Of a stretch of DNA of 64,000 nucleotides, positions 18,902-27,998 are shown piece by piece; position 1 is the stretch's first letter, and the number at the start of each line of letters is the position of its first letter. The position numbers were made by a program, and so were the translations under genes. Location of the stretch: the NCBI GenBank assembly GCA_028710525.1, contig JAQTTY010000005.1:120790-184789 (forward strand), in the 5' to 3' direction. A model generated the notes under the pieces. It did not search any database. It was given only the letters and a program-made list of their open reading frames with translations, and had not been told where the DNA came from. This DNA comes from Gallionella sp. Its GTDB lineage: Bacteria > Pseudomonadota > Gammaproteobacteria > Burkholderiales > Gallionellaceae.

Positions 18902-20192
18902 GGTATACGCCCGCCGCCGTGCCGCGCTGCTAAACAAAATGCAGCGCGGCATCGCACTTATCACCGCCGCCCCCGAAGCGGTGCGCAACGGGGATGCCCA
19001 CTACCCCTATCGCCAAGACAGCAGCTTCTACTACCTTACCGGCTTCAATGAACCCGAAGCCGCGCTGCTCCTAATCGCGGGTGACCCAGCGCAAGCCATC
19101 TTGTTCTGTCGTGAGAAGAACATGGAACGCGAGATCTGGGACGGTCACCGCTATGGTCCGGCCGGCGCGCAAGCGGTATTCGGTTTCGATGCTGCTTACC
19201 CTATCGCCGAGTTGGACACCAAGATCGTCGAACTGATGGGCGACCAGCCTGCCTTGTACTATGCGCTGGGGGCGAACACTGAATTGGATGCGCGTGTATT
19301 GCGCTGGCGTGCAGCCGTACAGGAGAAGTCGCGCTCTGGCATACGCGCACCCGATGCGCTACACGATGTGCGTCAGTTGCTCAACGAGATGCGTTTGTAC
19401 AAAGACACGCACGAACTCAACTTGATGCGCCGTGCCGCAACCATTTCCAGCTCGGCACACCTGCGTGCCATGCGCTTTACCCGCCCCGGTCTGTACGAAT
19501 ACCAAGTGGAAGCCGAGCTGCTGCACGAATTTTGCCAGCACGGCGCGCGCGATCCAGCCTATACCAGCATCGTCGCGGGTGGCGCGAATGCCTGCACCCT
19601 GCACTATGTCGGTAACAACGCGCTGCTAAATAACGGCGACCTGCTGCTGATCGATGCCGGCTGTGAAATGGGTAGCTACGCCTCCGACATCACGCGCACC
19701 TTCCCAGTCAATGGCAAATTCAGCGCAGCGCAGCGCGATGTATACCAACTGGTACTGGCTGCGCAGACCGCCGCCATCGCTACCGCGAAGATCGGCGCGC
19801 ATTGGAACAGCCCACATGACGCCGCTTTACGTGTGCTAGCGCAGGGCTTTATCGACCTGAAACTCTGTCATGGTTCAGTTGATGCCGTCATCGAAGACGG
19901 CAGCTACCGCCAGTTCTACATGCACCGTACTGGGCATTGGTTGGGCATGGATGTGCACGACGTAGGCGAGTACAAGATCGGTGCTGACTGGCGTCCTCTC
20001 GAAGCGGGCATGGTGCTAACCGTTGAGCCCGGCTGCTATATCCGCCCCGCTGACAACGTACCAGAAGCCCTGTGGAACATTGGTATACGCATAGAAGACG
20101 ATGTGCTGATTACCGCAACGGGTAACGAGATACTGAGCGCCGCCGCACCCAAGACAGTAGCCGAAATAGAAGAGGTGATGCGCCATGGATGA
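18882..20192 (+). CDS. pepP: Xaa-Pro aminopeptidase (aminopeptidase P)
   Basis: Dinuclear-manganese pita-bread peptidase that removes N-terminal residues before proline. N-terminal AMP_N domain (about 1-135, YARRRAALLNKMQRGIALI, DSSFYYLTGFNEPEA) and the C-terminal M24 domain with metal ligands in LLIDAGCEMGSYASDITRTFP (two Asp), HRTGHWLGMDVHDVGEY (His), LTVEPGCYI (Glu) and IRIEDDVLI (Glu). I use the ATG at 18882 (436 aa), which overlaps murU by 20 nt; a TTG at 18864 is also in frame. pepP followed by ubiH is a classic order. Confidence 0.95.
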   Translation: MSTSSPEVYARRRAALLNKMQRGIALITAAPEAVRNGDAHYPYRQDSSFYYLTGFNEPEAALLLIAGDPAQAILFCREKNMEREIWDGHRYGPAGAQAVFGFDAAYPIAELDTKIVELMGDQPALYYALGANTELDARVLRWRAAVQEKSRSGIRAPDALHDVRQLLNEMRLYKDTHELNLMRRAATISSSAHLRAMRFTRPGLYEYQVEAELLHEFCQHGARDPAYTSIVAGGANACTLHYVGNNALLNNGDLLLIDAGCEMGSYASDITRTFPVNGKFSAAQRDVYQLVLAAQTAAIATAKIGAHWNSPHDAALRVLAQGFIDLKLCHGSVDAVIEDGSYRQFYMHRTGHWLGMDVHDVGEYKIGADWRPLEAGMVLTVEPGCYIRPADNVPEALWNIGIRIEDDVLITATGNEILSAAAPKTVAEIEEVMRHG

Positions 20193-21348
20193 CACGCTTT
20201 ATGACATCGCCATCATAGGCGGTGGCCCAGTTGGCGCCGCCTTGGCACTCGCGTTACAGCGCAGCGACTTACGCGTGTGCGTATTCGAAGCGCGTGCGCG
20301 TGACGCCGTCAGTCAGGATGCTCGTGCGCTCGCTTTGTCTTACGGCAGCCGCTTGTTGCTGGAACGGCTAGACGTTTGGCAGGCTATACAGGATATATCT
20401 GCCATCGCCACCATCCACATCTCGCAACAGCACAGCTTCGGCCGCACGCTGCTGCATGCGCAGCAACTTAACGTCTCTGAGCTGGGTTATGTGCTGCCGT
20501 ATCCAGCATTACAGAACGCATTGGATCAAGCTTTACAAACTACGCCAGTGCGCACTCTGTACGGCGCACAAGTACAAGCGTTGCACTCGCATACCGACCA
20601 TGCCCTCATTGCCTATCAGCAAGATAACAAGCAGAAGTCGCTGCGCACTCGTTTAGCCGTAGTTGCCGATGGTGGCAAGTTGCTAGCCGCACAGTATCCA
20701 CCCGAAGTACGAGATTACGGACAGAGCGCGCTCATCACGCATGTGACCTGCTCGGCGACCAAGATAGGTACAGCCTTTGAGCGCTTCACTCCGCACGGCC
20801 CACTGGCTTTGCTTCCTTTCAAGGATGGCTACGAGTTGGTTTGGACGGCTCCGCATGAGCGTGCGCAGGAGATGTTGGCTTGGGACGATGCACACTTCTT
20901 AAAGCAACTACAGGAGCAGTTCGGCGAACGGGTCGGTGACTTCCTGACTGTGGGCAAACGCAGCTGCTTCCCCTTGGGACTGAAGCGCGCCCCGCAACAA
21001 ACACCACAAGCGCATATCGTGCTGTTGGGCAACGCCGCACAGACCTTGCATCCAGTTGCCGGCCAAGGCTTCAATCTGGGATTACGTGATGCTTGGGAAC
21101 TGGCACAAGAGGTGTTGGATGCCGCACCTAATGAGCTAGGTACTGAATCCATGTTGAGTGATTACCGTAAACGTCGCCGCCTCGATAGAGAAGCTGGCAT
21201 ACGCTTCACGGACAGCCTAGTGCGTCTATTCTCTAACGATATGCCTGTAGTCAGCGGAGTACGTGCCGCAGCCCTGACCGCGCTGGACTGTCTGCCTTAT
21301 GCCAAGCGTTTCGTTGCGAAACGCATGATGTTCGGTGCAAACGGCTAA
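20185..21348 (+). CDS. ubiH: Ubiquinone biosynthesis FAD-dependent hydroxylase (UbiH/UbiF/VisC family)
   Basis: FAD monooxygenase of the ring hydroxylations in ubiquinone biosynthesis. The 387-residue protein has the Rossmann GGGPVGAALALAL (FAD ADP-binding), the family DG/GAD region (VVADGGKLLA) and the ribose-binding GNAAQTLHPVAGQGFNLGLRDAWEL, typical of UbiH/COQ6 members. The start overlaps the pepP stop by 8 nt. The exact ring position (C6 in UbiH versus other sites) cannot be decided from sequence because betaproteobacteria use varied sets of these hydroxylases; pepP-ubiH order favours UbiH. Confidence 0.85.
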   Translation: MDDTLYDIAIIGGGPVGAALALALQRSDLRVCVFEARARDAVSQDARALALSYGSRLLLERLDVWQAIQDISAIATIHISQQHSFGRTLLHAQQLNVSELGYVLPYPALQNALDQALQTTPVRTLYGAQVQALHSHTDHALIAYQQDNKQKSLRTRLAVVADGGKLLAAQYPPEVRDYGQSALITHVTCSATKIGTAFERFTPHGPLALLPFKDGYELVWTAPHERAQEMLAWDDAHFLKQLQEQFGERVGDFLTVGKRSCFPLGLKRAPQQTPQAHIVLLGNAAQTLHPVAGQGFNLGLRDAWELAQEVLDAAPNELGTESMLSDYRKRRRLDREAGIRFTDSLVRLFSNDMPVVSGVRAAALTALDCLPYAKRFVAKRMMFGANG

Positions 21349-21358
21349 TTTCTGAACT

Positions 21359-21814
21359 TCAGTTACACATCTCGCCGACCCTAGCTTGTGCGGTCGCTAT
21401 CTGTTGCTGGCGCTGAGCATCATCCATATAAACTCGCTCGCCATTGGCATCAGTATTGAAGATACGGCCACTCTGCTGCATCGCGCTCAGGCTGGCGCGA
21501 GCGTTAGCGCAGTTGATCTGTTTCGCTTCGGCTTGGGCGCGCATTTGCTCTTCCTTCTTTTCTTTGTCAGCGCGGGCCTCTTTACCACGTTTTAGATCCG
21601 CTTCCATATCTGCAGTCGAGCGCGGCTCGAAGCCATCCTCGGCTGGCGGCGTGGTGCTGATCGTGTCTCTGAACTGCAGCTGCTGTACTTTAGGATTGTG
21701 TTTGGGTGGATTGTCCGAATAATGCACCTTGCCCTGCTCGTCCACCCATTTGCTAGGGCCTGCATAGACACTCGCACTCAACAGAACTAACAACAACAAA
21801 ATGATGGCTTTCAT
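21359..21814 (-). CDS. DUF4124-containing secreted protein
   Basis: The 151-residue precursor begins with a Sec signal peptide (MKAIILLLLVLLSASVYAG) followed directly by the DUF4124 core (SKWVDEQGKVHYSDNPPKHNPKVQQLQF), a small beta domain frequent in beta/gammaproteobacterial envelope proteins. Residues 65-110 are a charged Lys/Glu/Arg helix (LKRGKEARADKEKKEEQMRAQAEAK) and the tail holds two Cys (INCANARASL, VGEMCN) that could pair. The function is unknown. It converges with ubiH at 10 nt and is separated from the next upstream gene by a strong terminator. Confidence 0.8.
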   Translation of the reverse strand: MKAIILLLLVLLSASVYAGPSKWVDEQGKVHYSDNPPKHNPKVQQLQFRDTISTTPPAEDGFEPRSTADMEADLKRGKEARADKEKKEEQMRAQAEAKQINCANARASLSAMQQSGRIFNTDANGERVYMDDAQRQQQIATAQARVGEMCN

Positions 21815-21856
21815 GATGCATCCCCAAACTAGGTGTACAGGGCGCTAAGATAGCAA

Positions 21857-21894
21857 AAAAATACGCCCCTGACTTTCATCAGGGGCGTATTTTT
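21857..21894. terminator. Strong bidirectional intrinsic terminator
   Basis: A perfect 16-bp stem (21857-21872 with 21879-21894, core TACGCCCCTGA/TCAGGGGCGTA) and 6-nt loop, with A-run on the left and T-run on the right. On the minus strand it reads into seven U, so it should end transcription of the operon prlC-xthA-outer membrane gene ahead of the DUF4124 gene. Confidence 0.9.
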
Positions 21895-21918
21895 AGTTAG
21901 TGCAAACTGGCAGATAAC

Positions 21919-22638
21919 TTAGAAGCGGAAACCCAACTTGGCGCTATAGGACGGTGCGGAACCAGTCTTGTCGTATTCGACCGCGAAATTTGCCAACCCT
22001 AGGTTCGCATTCAGACCCAAGAACAACTTGTTCTGACGGAACGATTCTGCTGCCAGACCAGCGCCCGATGCAGTTGCATCGCTGTTGGTCCAGACCGTGC
22101 CTACGCCAGCATAAGGCGTCAGCATCGCAAAGCCTTTAGACACAGACAAATCAACTGCCTTGGTATCCAAAGACCAGCCGGTCACGCCGGACAACTTACT
22201 GATGGAGCCGCGCACTGCGACCGCAGGCAATGCCACGCCGCCTTCCATGATGGCGTAACGCAGTTCAGCGCCATACAGGCTGATGTTAGTGGTTGGGATC
22301 GCAGAATAAAAACCAGCGATATCGATATTGAATGGCAAGCCCTTGGCAATATGCAGCTTGGGCACAACCAAAGAGGTGGTTGTGCTGTTGTTGGTCTTAT
22401 TGAACAGCGTAGAGTTCTGCAACTGGGTGGAAGTAACTTCCACGCCCACGTCGAAACCTGTCGTGCCCAGTGGTTCTGCAGGGGTCACAGCCTTGTAGCT
22501 CAATGCAGAACCCATATCTTCTGAGAATGCTCTGAATTGTGCCTGGTTGAAGCCAGCGCCAGCCAGATTGATGTTAGCTGCCAGAGCAGGTTGAGCAAAA
22601 CACGCCAATACACAGATTGCCGAGAGACTCTTTTTCAT
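21919..22638 (-). CDS. Putative outer-membrane beta-barrel protein, function unknown
   Basis: The 239-residue precursor has a clean Sec signal (MKKSLSAICVLACFAQPALA, cleavage ALA-A), then amphipathic beta-strand-like segments rich in Gly/Asn/Thr (GFDVGVEVTSTQL, TTSLVVPKLHIAKG, LPFNIDIAGFYSAIP, NISLYGAELRYAI, MLTPYAGVGTVWTN, KLFLGLNANLGLANFAVEYDK) and ends in Phe (YSAKLGFRF), the usual BAM recognition signature. This supports a small barrel. I chose the ATG at 22638 because the signal peptide begins there and GAAAGG lies upstream. I recognise no specific family. It is separated from xthA by 120 nt. Confidence 0.65.
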   Translation of the reverse strand: MKKSLSAICVLACFAQPALAANINLAGAGFNQAQFRAFSEDMGSALSYKAVTPAEPLGTTGFDVGVEVTSTQLQNSTLFNKTNNSTTTSLVVPKLHIAKGLPFNIDIAGFYSAIPTTNISLYGAELRYAIMEGGVALPAVAVRGSISKLSGVTGWSLDTKAVDLSVSKGFAMLTPYAGVGTVWTNSDATASGAGLAAESFRQNKLFLGLNANLGLANFAVEYDKTGSAPSYSAKLGFRF

Positions 22639-22758
22639 AGTGGTAAACCTTTCAGTCAGTTGATCATTCAGTAGTGCGGATATTAACACCGCCCCACGAG
22701 GTTGCTTGCACTCAGAGCGGCTTGTTAAAAAAAGGTTCCCTAACGGTACAATTTTGGT

Positions 22759-23526
22759 TCAGATCGCCAGTTCCGCAATGATGGGCGTATGGTCGGAAGG
22801 ACGCTCTTTCTTGCGCGGTTCTTTATCGATGACGCAACTCTTACAGGTCTCGACTAGGGGAGTGCTGATTAAGATGTGATCGATGCGCACTCCATGGTTA
22901 CGTCGAAACGCCATCATGCGATAGTCCCACCAGGTGAACGCCTTATCCGCCTGCTCAAACAAGCGAAAACTGTCATGTAAACCTAGTTTGACCAGGTTCT
23001 GATACTGGATGCGCTCTGCCTCGCTGACCAAGACATTGCCCTGCCATACGATGGGATCGTGCACATCGCGATCTTCCGGTGCGATGTTGTAATCGCCCAA
23101 CACCACCAGCTTGGGATAGCGCAGCAACTCCTCGCGCAACCATTCGCGCAAGGCCGACAACCAGCCCAGCTTGTAGTAATACTTGTCCGAATCCACTTCT
23201 TGACCGTTGGGAATGTAGACGCATACCACGCGTATGCCATTGATGGTCGCGGCGATCACCCGCTTCTGTTCATCGGCATAATTGGGTATGCCCATCTGCA
23301 CATCGGTCATAGGTAAACGACTCAGTATCGCCACGCCGTTATAGGTCTTCTGACCGCTGAATACGGTGTGATAGCCCGCTTCCAATAAGGCTTCTTGTGG
23401 AAAGTCTGCATCCTGTTGCTTGGTCTCCTGCAGACACAACACCTCGACGGGGTTCTTGCCCAACCAGTCCAGCACATGCGGCAAGCGCACGTTCAAGGAG
23501 TTGACGTTCCAAGTCGCGATCTTCAT
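22759..23526 (-). CDS. xthA: Exodeoxyribonuclease III (AP endonuclease)
   Basis: Mg-dependent endonuclease/exonuclease/phosphatase-fold enzyme that cleaves abasic sites in base excision repair. The 255 residues start MKIATWNVNSLNVRLPHV; catalytic motifs CLQETKQQDADFP (Glu), GDYNIAPEDRDVHDP (Asp/Asn), RNHGVRIDHILIS (Asp) and ERPSDHTPII (Asp-His) are all present. It overlaps the prlC stop by 4 nt (ATGA), so it is translated after prlC. Confidence 0.95.
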   Translation of the reverse strand: MKIATWNVNSLNVRLPHVLDWLGKNPVEVLCLQETKQQDADFPQEALLEAGYHTVFSGQKTYNGVAILSRLPMTDVQMGIPNYADEQKRVIAATINGIRVVCVYIPNGQEVDSDKYYYKLGWLSALREWLREELLRYPKLVVLGDYNIAPEDRDVHDPIVWQGNVLVSEAERIQYQNLVKLGLHDSFRLFEQADKAFTWWDYRMMAFRRNHGVRIDHILISTPLVETCKSCVIDKEPRKKERPSDHTPIIAELAI

Positions 23527-25559
23527 GCCGCGCTCTCGGCTAAGCCGTTATGGCGCAACAGTGCGTCTATGCTAGGTGCACGGCCACGGAAAGCCGTGAA
23601 GGATTGCATCGCGTCGCGTGAACCGCCCATCGCCAGTATCTCGGCGCGGAAGCGCGCGCCCACGTCGGGATTGAGCACGCCGTGTTCCTCGAACAGACTA
23701 TAGGCATCGGCGGATAGTACTTCCGCCCATTTGTAACTGTAGTACCCGGCAGCATAGCCCCCCGCAAAAATGTGCGAGAAGCTGTTCGGGAAACGATTGA
23801 ACGCCGGCGGAATCAGCACCGCCACTTCGGCGCGCACCTCATCCAACAATTGCAAGATCGATTTGGCGCCACCGGATTCGAAGTTGCTATGCATCAGCAT
23901 ATCGAACAGCGAGAACTCGATCTGACGCAAGGTGCCCAAACCGCTTTGAAAATTCTTCGCCGCTAACATCTTGTCGAACAACGTACGAGGCAGGCTAGCG
24001 CCCGTCTCTACTTGACGTGTCATGCCTTGCAGCACCTCCCATTCCCAGCAGAAGTTCTCCATGAATTGGCTAGGCAACTCAACTGCATCCCACTCCACGC
24101 CATTGATGCCGGACACCGCGAGGTCTTCCACTTCGGTGAGCAGATGATGCAGGCCGTGACCAAACTCGTGGAACAGCGTGATGACCTCATCGTGCGTGAA
24201 CACCGCAGGCTTGCCGCCTACCGGTGCGGAAAAATTGCAGTTCAGATAAGCCACGGGTGTCTGTATGCCGGCGGGTAGGCGACGACGTGCAATCACATCA
24301 TCCATCCATGCGCCGCCACGCTTGCTGTTGCGCGCATACAGATCGAGATAGAACTGTCCGACCAGACGGTTCTGCGCATTGCGTATATCAAAGAAACGCA
24401 CGGTCTCATGCCAGATGGGCGCGCTGGCGGGCTTGATATTCAAGCCGTACAAGGTCTCCACCAACTTGAACATGCCGCCCAGCACCGCATCTTCGGGGAA
24501 ATATTGCTTCACCTCTTGCTCCGAGAAGGCGTAGCGACGTTCACGCAACTTCTCGCTGGCGTAGCTCACATCCCAAGAATTCAACTCATTCAGTCCCAAC
24601 TCATGGCTGGCGAACTCGCGCAATTCCTTCAGATCCTTCTCAGCATAAGGGCGGGCGCGTTGCGCCAATTCGCGCATGAAACCTACGACCTGTTCGGGCG
24701 TATCTGCCATCTTAGTGGCCAACGACAGTTCGCCAAAATTGGCGAAGCCCAACAGTCGCGCTTCTTCGCCGCGCAGTGCAACGATCTCATCCATCAGTGG
24801 CGTATTGTCGTGTTCCGCTTTGCCAAACTCTGATGCGCGCGTGCTGTAGGCGCGATAAAGCTTCTCGCGCAGCGCACGGTTGTCCGCGAACTGCATCACT
24901 GGGCCGAAGGAGGGGGCTTTGAGAGTGAACATCCAGCCAGTCTGTTGAGCTTGCGTGGCGGTCTCTTGCGCCATTTGCAACGCGTCCTCGGGCAATCCGG
25001 ATAATTCCGCTTGATCCGTTACCAGCAAGGTGTAGTCATTAGTCGCATCCAGCAGATTGTCCGAGAAGCGCGAGCATAGCTCGGATAACTTTTCCTGTAT
25101 CTCCAGATAGCGTGCCTTCTGTTCGGCAGGCAACTCTGCGCCACCCAGACGGAAGTCGCGCAACTCGTTCTCTATGATCTTCTTGCGCGCATCACTCAGA
25201 CCCTCGAACTCGTCACTGGCGCGCAGCAGCTTGAACTTCTCGAATAAGGCGAGGTTCTGCCCCAATTCGGCATAGAAGGCTGTGATTTTGGGCAGGGTAG
25301 CGTTGTATACCTCACGCAACTCGGGCGAGTTCATCACCGAATTTAGATGGCTCACTGGCCCCCAAGCGCGCGTCACACGCTCGTTGGCATTTTCCATGGG
25401 CAGGACAAAACCATCCCAAGTTGGCAAGGCATCATCGGCAAGTAGTTTGCTCACGAGCGTGCCGTAATCAGCCAACAACTTTTCGATGGCGGGCGCGACA
25501 TGTTCGGGCTTGATCTCCGCGAAACGCGGCAGACCGGAGAAACTCAATAGTGGGTTCAT
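23523..25559 (-). CDS. prlC: Oligopeptidase A (M3 family zinc metallopeptidase)
   Basis: Cytosolic thimet-type peptidase that degrades signal peptides and other oligopeptides. The 678-residue protein carries the zinc motif HEFGHGLHHLL with the third ligand Glu in the downstream NGVEWDAVELPSQFMENFCWE. The N-terminal half is helical, as in the family; the C-terminus (NRFPNSFSHIFAGGYAAGYYSYKWAEVLSADAYSLFEE in parts) is strongly conserved. Length matches E. coli PrlC. It is first in a minus-strand unit with xthA. Confidence 0.95.
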   Translation of the reverse strand: MNPLLSFSGLPRFAEIKPEHVAPAIEKLLADYGTLVSKLLADDALPTWDGFVLPMENANERVTRAWGPVSHLNSVMNSPELREVYNATLPKITAFYAELGQNLALFEKFKLLRASDEFEGLSDARKKIIENELRDFRLGGAELPAEQKARYLEIQEKLSELCSRFSDNLLDATNDYTLLVTDQAELSGLPEDALQMAQETATQAQQTGWMFTLKAPSFGPVMQFADNRALREKLYRAYSTRASEFGKAEHDNTPLMDEIVALRGEEARLLGFANFGELSLATKMADTPEQVVGFMRELAQRARPYAEKDLKELREFASHELGLNELNSWDVSYASEKLRERRYAFSEQEVKQYFPEDAVLGGMFKLVETLYGLNIKPASAPIWHETVRFFDIRNAQNRLVGQFYLDLYARNSKRGGAWMDDVIARRRLPAGIQTPVAYLNCNFSAPVGGKPAVFTHDEVITLFHEFGHGLHHLLTEVEDLAVSGINGVEWDAVELPSQFMENFCWEWEVLQGMTRQVETGASLPRTLFDKMLAAKNFQSGLGTLRQIEFSLFDMLMHSNFESGGAKSILQLLDEVRAEVAVLIPPAFNRFPNSFSHIFAGGYAAGYYSYKWAEVLSADAYSLFEEHGVLNPDVGARFRAEILAMGGSRDAMQSFTAFRGRAPSIDALLRHNGLAESAA

Positions 25560-25671
25560 AGGGGAATTCGTGATTGAAAATAATGGCGGTAATGAAAATA
25601 CGGCTACGCATTTTACTACAGCGCACCTGCGCGCTTATGTACGCTTTGTCCTATTGCTTTCGGCCGCCAAT

Positions 25672-25902
25672 CTAAGTTAGCAACGCATAGCGCTCGGTCA
25701 GCACTTTCCAATCTGATGAATTAAATAAATCAGCCACTTGGATCAGTTCAAAAGGTAACCTACTAGACCGAGTATTCATTTTGATAGCCAACACCTCTTT
25801 ATGACGCACAGAAAAACAGATGAAAGCCCAGCGTCTTTGGGGTTGTGATTTTGTCTTCACGAATGCACTCGGCGAAGAGGTCGACGATGAACGCGCGGTC
25901 AA
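25672..25902 (-). pseudogene. Short unrecognised coding remnant downstream of the HNH nuclease
   Basis: An open frame of 76 codons (ends FELIQVADLFNSSDWKVLTERYALLT) lies 60 nt after the HNH gene on the same strand. A second overlapping frame at about 25912-25830 reads MVIDRAFIVDLFAECIREDKITTPKT, which looks more protein-like than the first half of the long frame. This suggests one gene broken by a frameshift around 25825-25850. I do not recognise either part. It may be the far end of the same decayed restriction locus. The coding status is uncertain. Confidence 0.25.
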
Positions 25903-25962
25903 TCACCATGTGTAAAAAGTCGTGTGTATTCTCATCGCTTATTTATGCTCAAGTTCGCAGAC

Positions 25963-26745
25963 TCAGAGAGAAAATATGTGCTGTCGGTGATAAGCCAAAA
26001 AATCTTGATGTGGCGCAAATTTTTCTGGTGAGGCAATCGATTTTCCGTCATATGCCAACAGTGCGGAATTGAAAAAATAATCGTCTGCAGATGCCTGCTT
26101 ACGAGAAACCATGACGGTCATATTTTCTGTAATTGTTATAACCCCAACATCGAAAGCTTTGTCATGCAGCATAGAAAGGCAAAGCCCATTTTTAGGATTT
26201 AGGCGATTACTTGCATCATCTCGCCAAGGCACAATATGACTTGCTACCAAGAGTTTTGGTACTGCCAACCCAGTAATACAACATTTATATTGGTAAGCAC
26301 TGAGTACGGCACGACGAAAGAAGTTTTGTCCTACGCGAGTGGTGGTTATGACTTGCTTATTGCTACCTGTATAGTCAATATTTTCATCTACTAATGTTGG
26401 TTCTGATGAGATCGCTGCTTGAACGTCGGCATCTACCCCTAACGCTCCTATCGCTCGTTCGGTCTCAATTGCAAAATTGTCCCAATCTGACTCCATTTCT
26501 AACCACATCGCTTTATCAGCAGCAGACGCTCCTGCCAAGCCCCTGCGTCCCGTTGAAGTTATCGCTGGATCAAGGCTGGCAATGTTGGATAACTTCATCG
26601 CCAATGCAGATGGTGTTCTGCGGATTAAGGCTGCATAACGAATGATGATTGGAGTGCGCGAATCAAGCTGCCCAAATGAAAGTTGGCAATACAAATTGAA
26701 CGCAACTAATAATTGCTGGCGCGTCCATCCTGCTCTTATGACCAT
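25963..26745 (-). CDS. HNH endonuclease, probable restriction-type nuclease
   Basis: The 260-residue protein has an N-terminal helical domain (about 1-75, WTRQQLLVAFNLYCQLSFGQ, RRTPSALAMKLSNIASLDP) widespread in restriction-like HNH proteins, and a C-terminal HNH domain (about 155-240): FFRRAVLSAYQYKCCITG, LLVASHIVPWR, NRLNPKNGLCLSMLHDKAFD. These show the CxxC-less betabeta-alpha metal site with SHI, N and H. It lies just downstream of a truncated cytosine-5 methyltransferase on the same strand, so it was probably the endonuclease of a type II restriction-modification pair. The gene itself looks intact, with a GGAG ribosome site before the ATG. Confidence 0.8.
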   Translation of the reverse strand: MVIRAGWTRQQLLVAFNLYCQLSFGQLDSRTPIIIRYAALIRRTPSALAMKLSNIASLDPAITSTGRRGLAGASAADKAMWLEMESDWDNFAIETERAIGALGVDADVQAAISSEPTLVDENIDYTGSNKQVITTTRVGQNFFRRAVLSAYQYKCCITGLAVPKLLVASHIVPWRDDASNRLNPKNGLCLSMLHDKAFDVGVITITENMTVMVSRKQASADDYFFNSALLAYDGKSIASPEKFAPHQDFLAYHRQHIFSL

Positions 26746-26868
26746 TTAGATTCTCCTGAATAGAGCGAAACCCAGCTGGCTGATTCAGTGCCGAAGTGCA
26801 ACCAACGGCTACAGCCTGATGTAAATTAATTGCGCGCCAAAGAATACTTTATTTAGGCACCCAAAATC

Positions 26869-27327
26869 CTACTGCCAATATGTCGTGTTCGGTATGTCTG
26901 CCGCTGGAATTTTAGTGATGTCGCCGAACGGATAATCGCCATGATTCTCGGCATAAGTGACTTGCGCATTTTTCTCAAACTCGGAGGAAAACACGCAAGT
27001 GCCGCCAGCCTTTTGAAAGCCGATTCTCATGCCACCCACCCCAGCAAAGAGATCTATAAATGTGAAGGTGCTTTCTTTCAGTGGCTTGATAGGCGTGCTG
27101 GGCAGTTTACTTTTGAAAGTTGCGGCATCGGTATAGAGCTGCGTTTTTTTCAAGATAGTGATGAGCTTTTTGGCATTCGCGCCACGCTCCGCCGCAAATG
27201 GGGTGAATCCATAAGCAACTGCGTGCATCCACTGGTGCGCCAGCGCTTTCGGCTCTGTTCCTTCCGGTGCGTATTGGGTTGCAGTGGGCAGTAGTGCCGC
27301 TTCGATTTGCTGAATAAAAGTGCTCAA
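26869..27327 (-). pseudogene. DNA cytosine-5 methyltransferase, truncated and frameshifted remnant
   Basis: Residues 1-85 form the N-terminal extension of Dcm-like enzymes, followed by motif I FIDLFAGVGGMRIGFQKAG and motif II/III (CVFSSEFEKNAQVTYAENHG, FGDITKI). The frame then ends after PNTTYWQ. Reading one base out of phase, the same DNA gives PEHDILAVGF, exactly the sequence that precedes the catalytic PCQ motif, but it continues WVPK-stop instead of PCQPFS. So there is a 1-nt shift near 26890 and loss of everything from the catalytic Cys onward. The start is a TTG at 27327. It cannot be an active methyltransferase. Confidence 0.85.
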
Positions 27328-27369
27328 AATTTTCCGTCTCGTTCGATTCGTTCGCTAGTTATCCGGCCG

Positions 27370-27918
27370 CTACGCTCTGCATGCTTCATTTCTTTTCCCA
27401 CTGAGCAAAACCAATGGGGCGTTTCTTATCTGACACAGTGGGTGACATGAGTTGGCGGATGGGTTGATCAATTCTGAAATTGCGCGGTCATGACCTGAAA
27501 ATTTTCGTTCGAGTTTATCTAATTTTTTCGAAAGTTCGTTGTTGCTGGAGACCAATTCACGTAGGTGTACGAAGGTGCGAACAATCATGATGCTGACTTC
27601 GACGGCTCGTTCGGATTTGAGCACGTTACCGAGCATGAGCGCGCCATGTTCGGTAAAAACGTAGGGTAGCTTGCGTCTGCCGCCCCAACTTGATGTCGCA
27701 AATTGCGACTTCAAGTTGGCGAATTCTTCAGTAGTGAGTTGAAACATGAAGTCTTCTGGGAATCGCTCTCTATTACGGCTCACTTGTTCGTTCAGCCGCC
27801 TAGTTTCCACACCATAGAGTTCCGCAAGATCAAAATCCAGCATGACCTTCTGACCACGTATGAACAGTATCTTAGTTTCAATGTTGGTCATCGTAATGAG
27901 TGCCTGCTTGTAAGTCAT
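27370..27918 (-). CDS. ORF6N/KilA-N-type DNA-binding protein with frameshifted C-terminus
   Basis: ORF6N-domain proteins derive from phage antirepressors. The core (IETKILFIRGQKVMLDFDLAELYGVETRRLNEQVSRN, then ERFPEDFMFQLT, KLPYVFTEHGALMLGNVL) is intact and a coiled-coil follows (ELSKKLDKLERKF). The annotated frame ends in a low-complexity tail, but the +1 frame from about 27470 to 27386 reads DQPIRQLMSPTVSDKK followed by RPIGFAQWEKK-stop, which is the normal family C-terminus. A single-base indel near 27457-27475 therefore replaced the tail. I use the ATG at 27918 (GGGGA 5 nt upstream); the family-typical start is the ATG at 27891. Confidence 0.75.
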   Translation of the reverse strand: MTYKQALITMTNIETKILFIRGQKVMLDFDLAELYGVETRRLNEQVSRNRERFPEDFMFQLTTEEFANLKSQFATSSWGGRRKLPYVFTEHGALMLGNVLKSERAVEVSIMIVRTFVHLRELVSSNNELSKKLDKLERKFSGHDRAISELINPSANSCHPLCQIRNAPLVLLSGKRNEACRA

Positions 27919-27998
27919 CACCGATCCCCTAATTGCCACCTTGTGTAGCCCAGCAGGTGGTAACAATTTGCGACCACCTTAAGGTAAGTCTGAATTGC

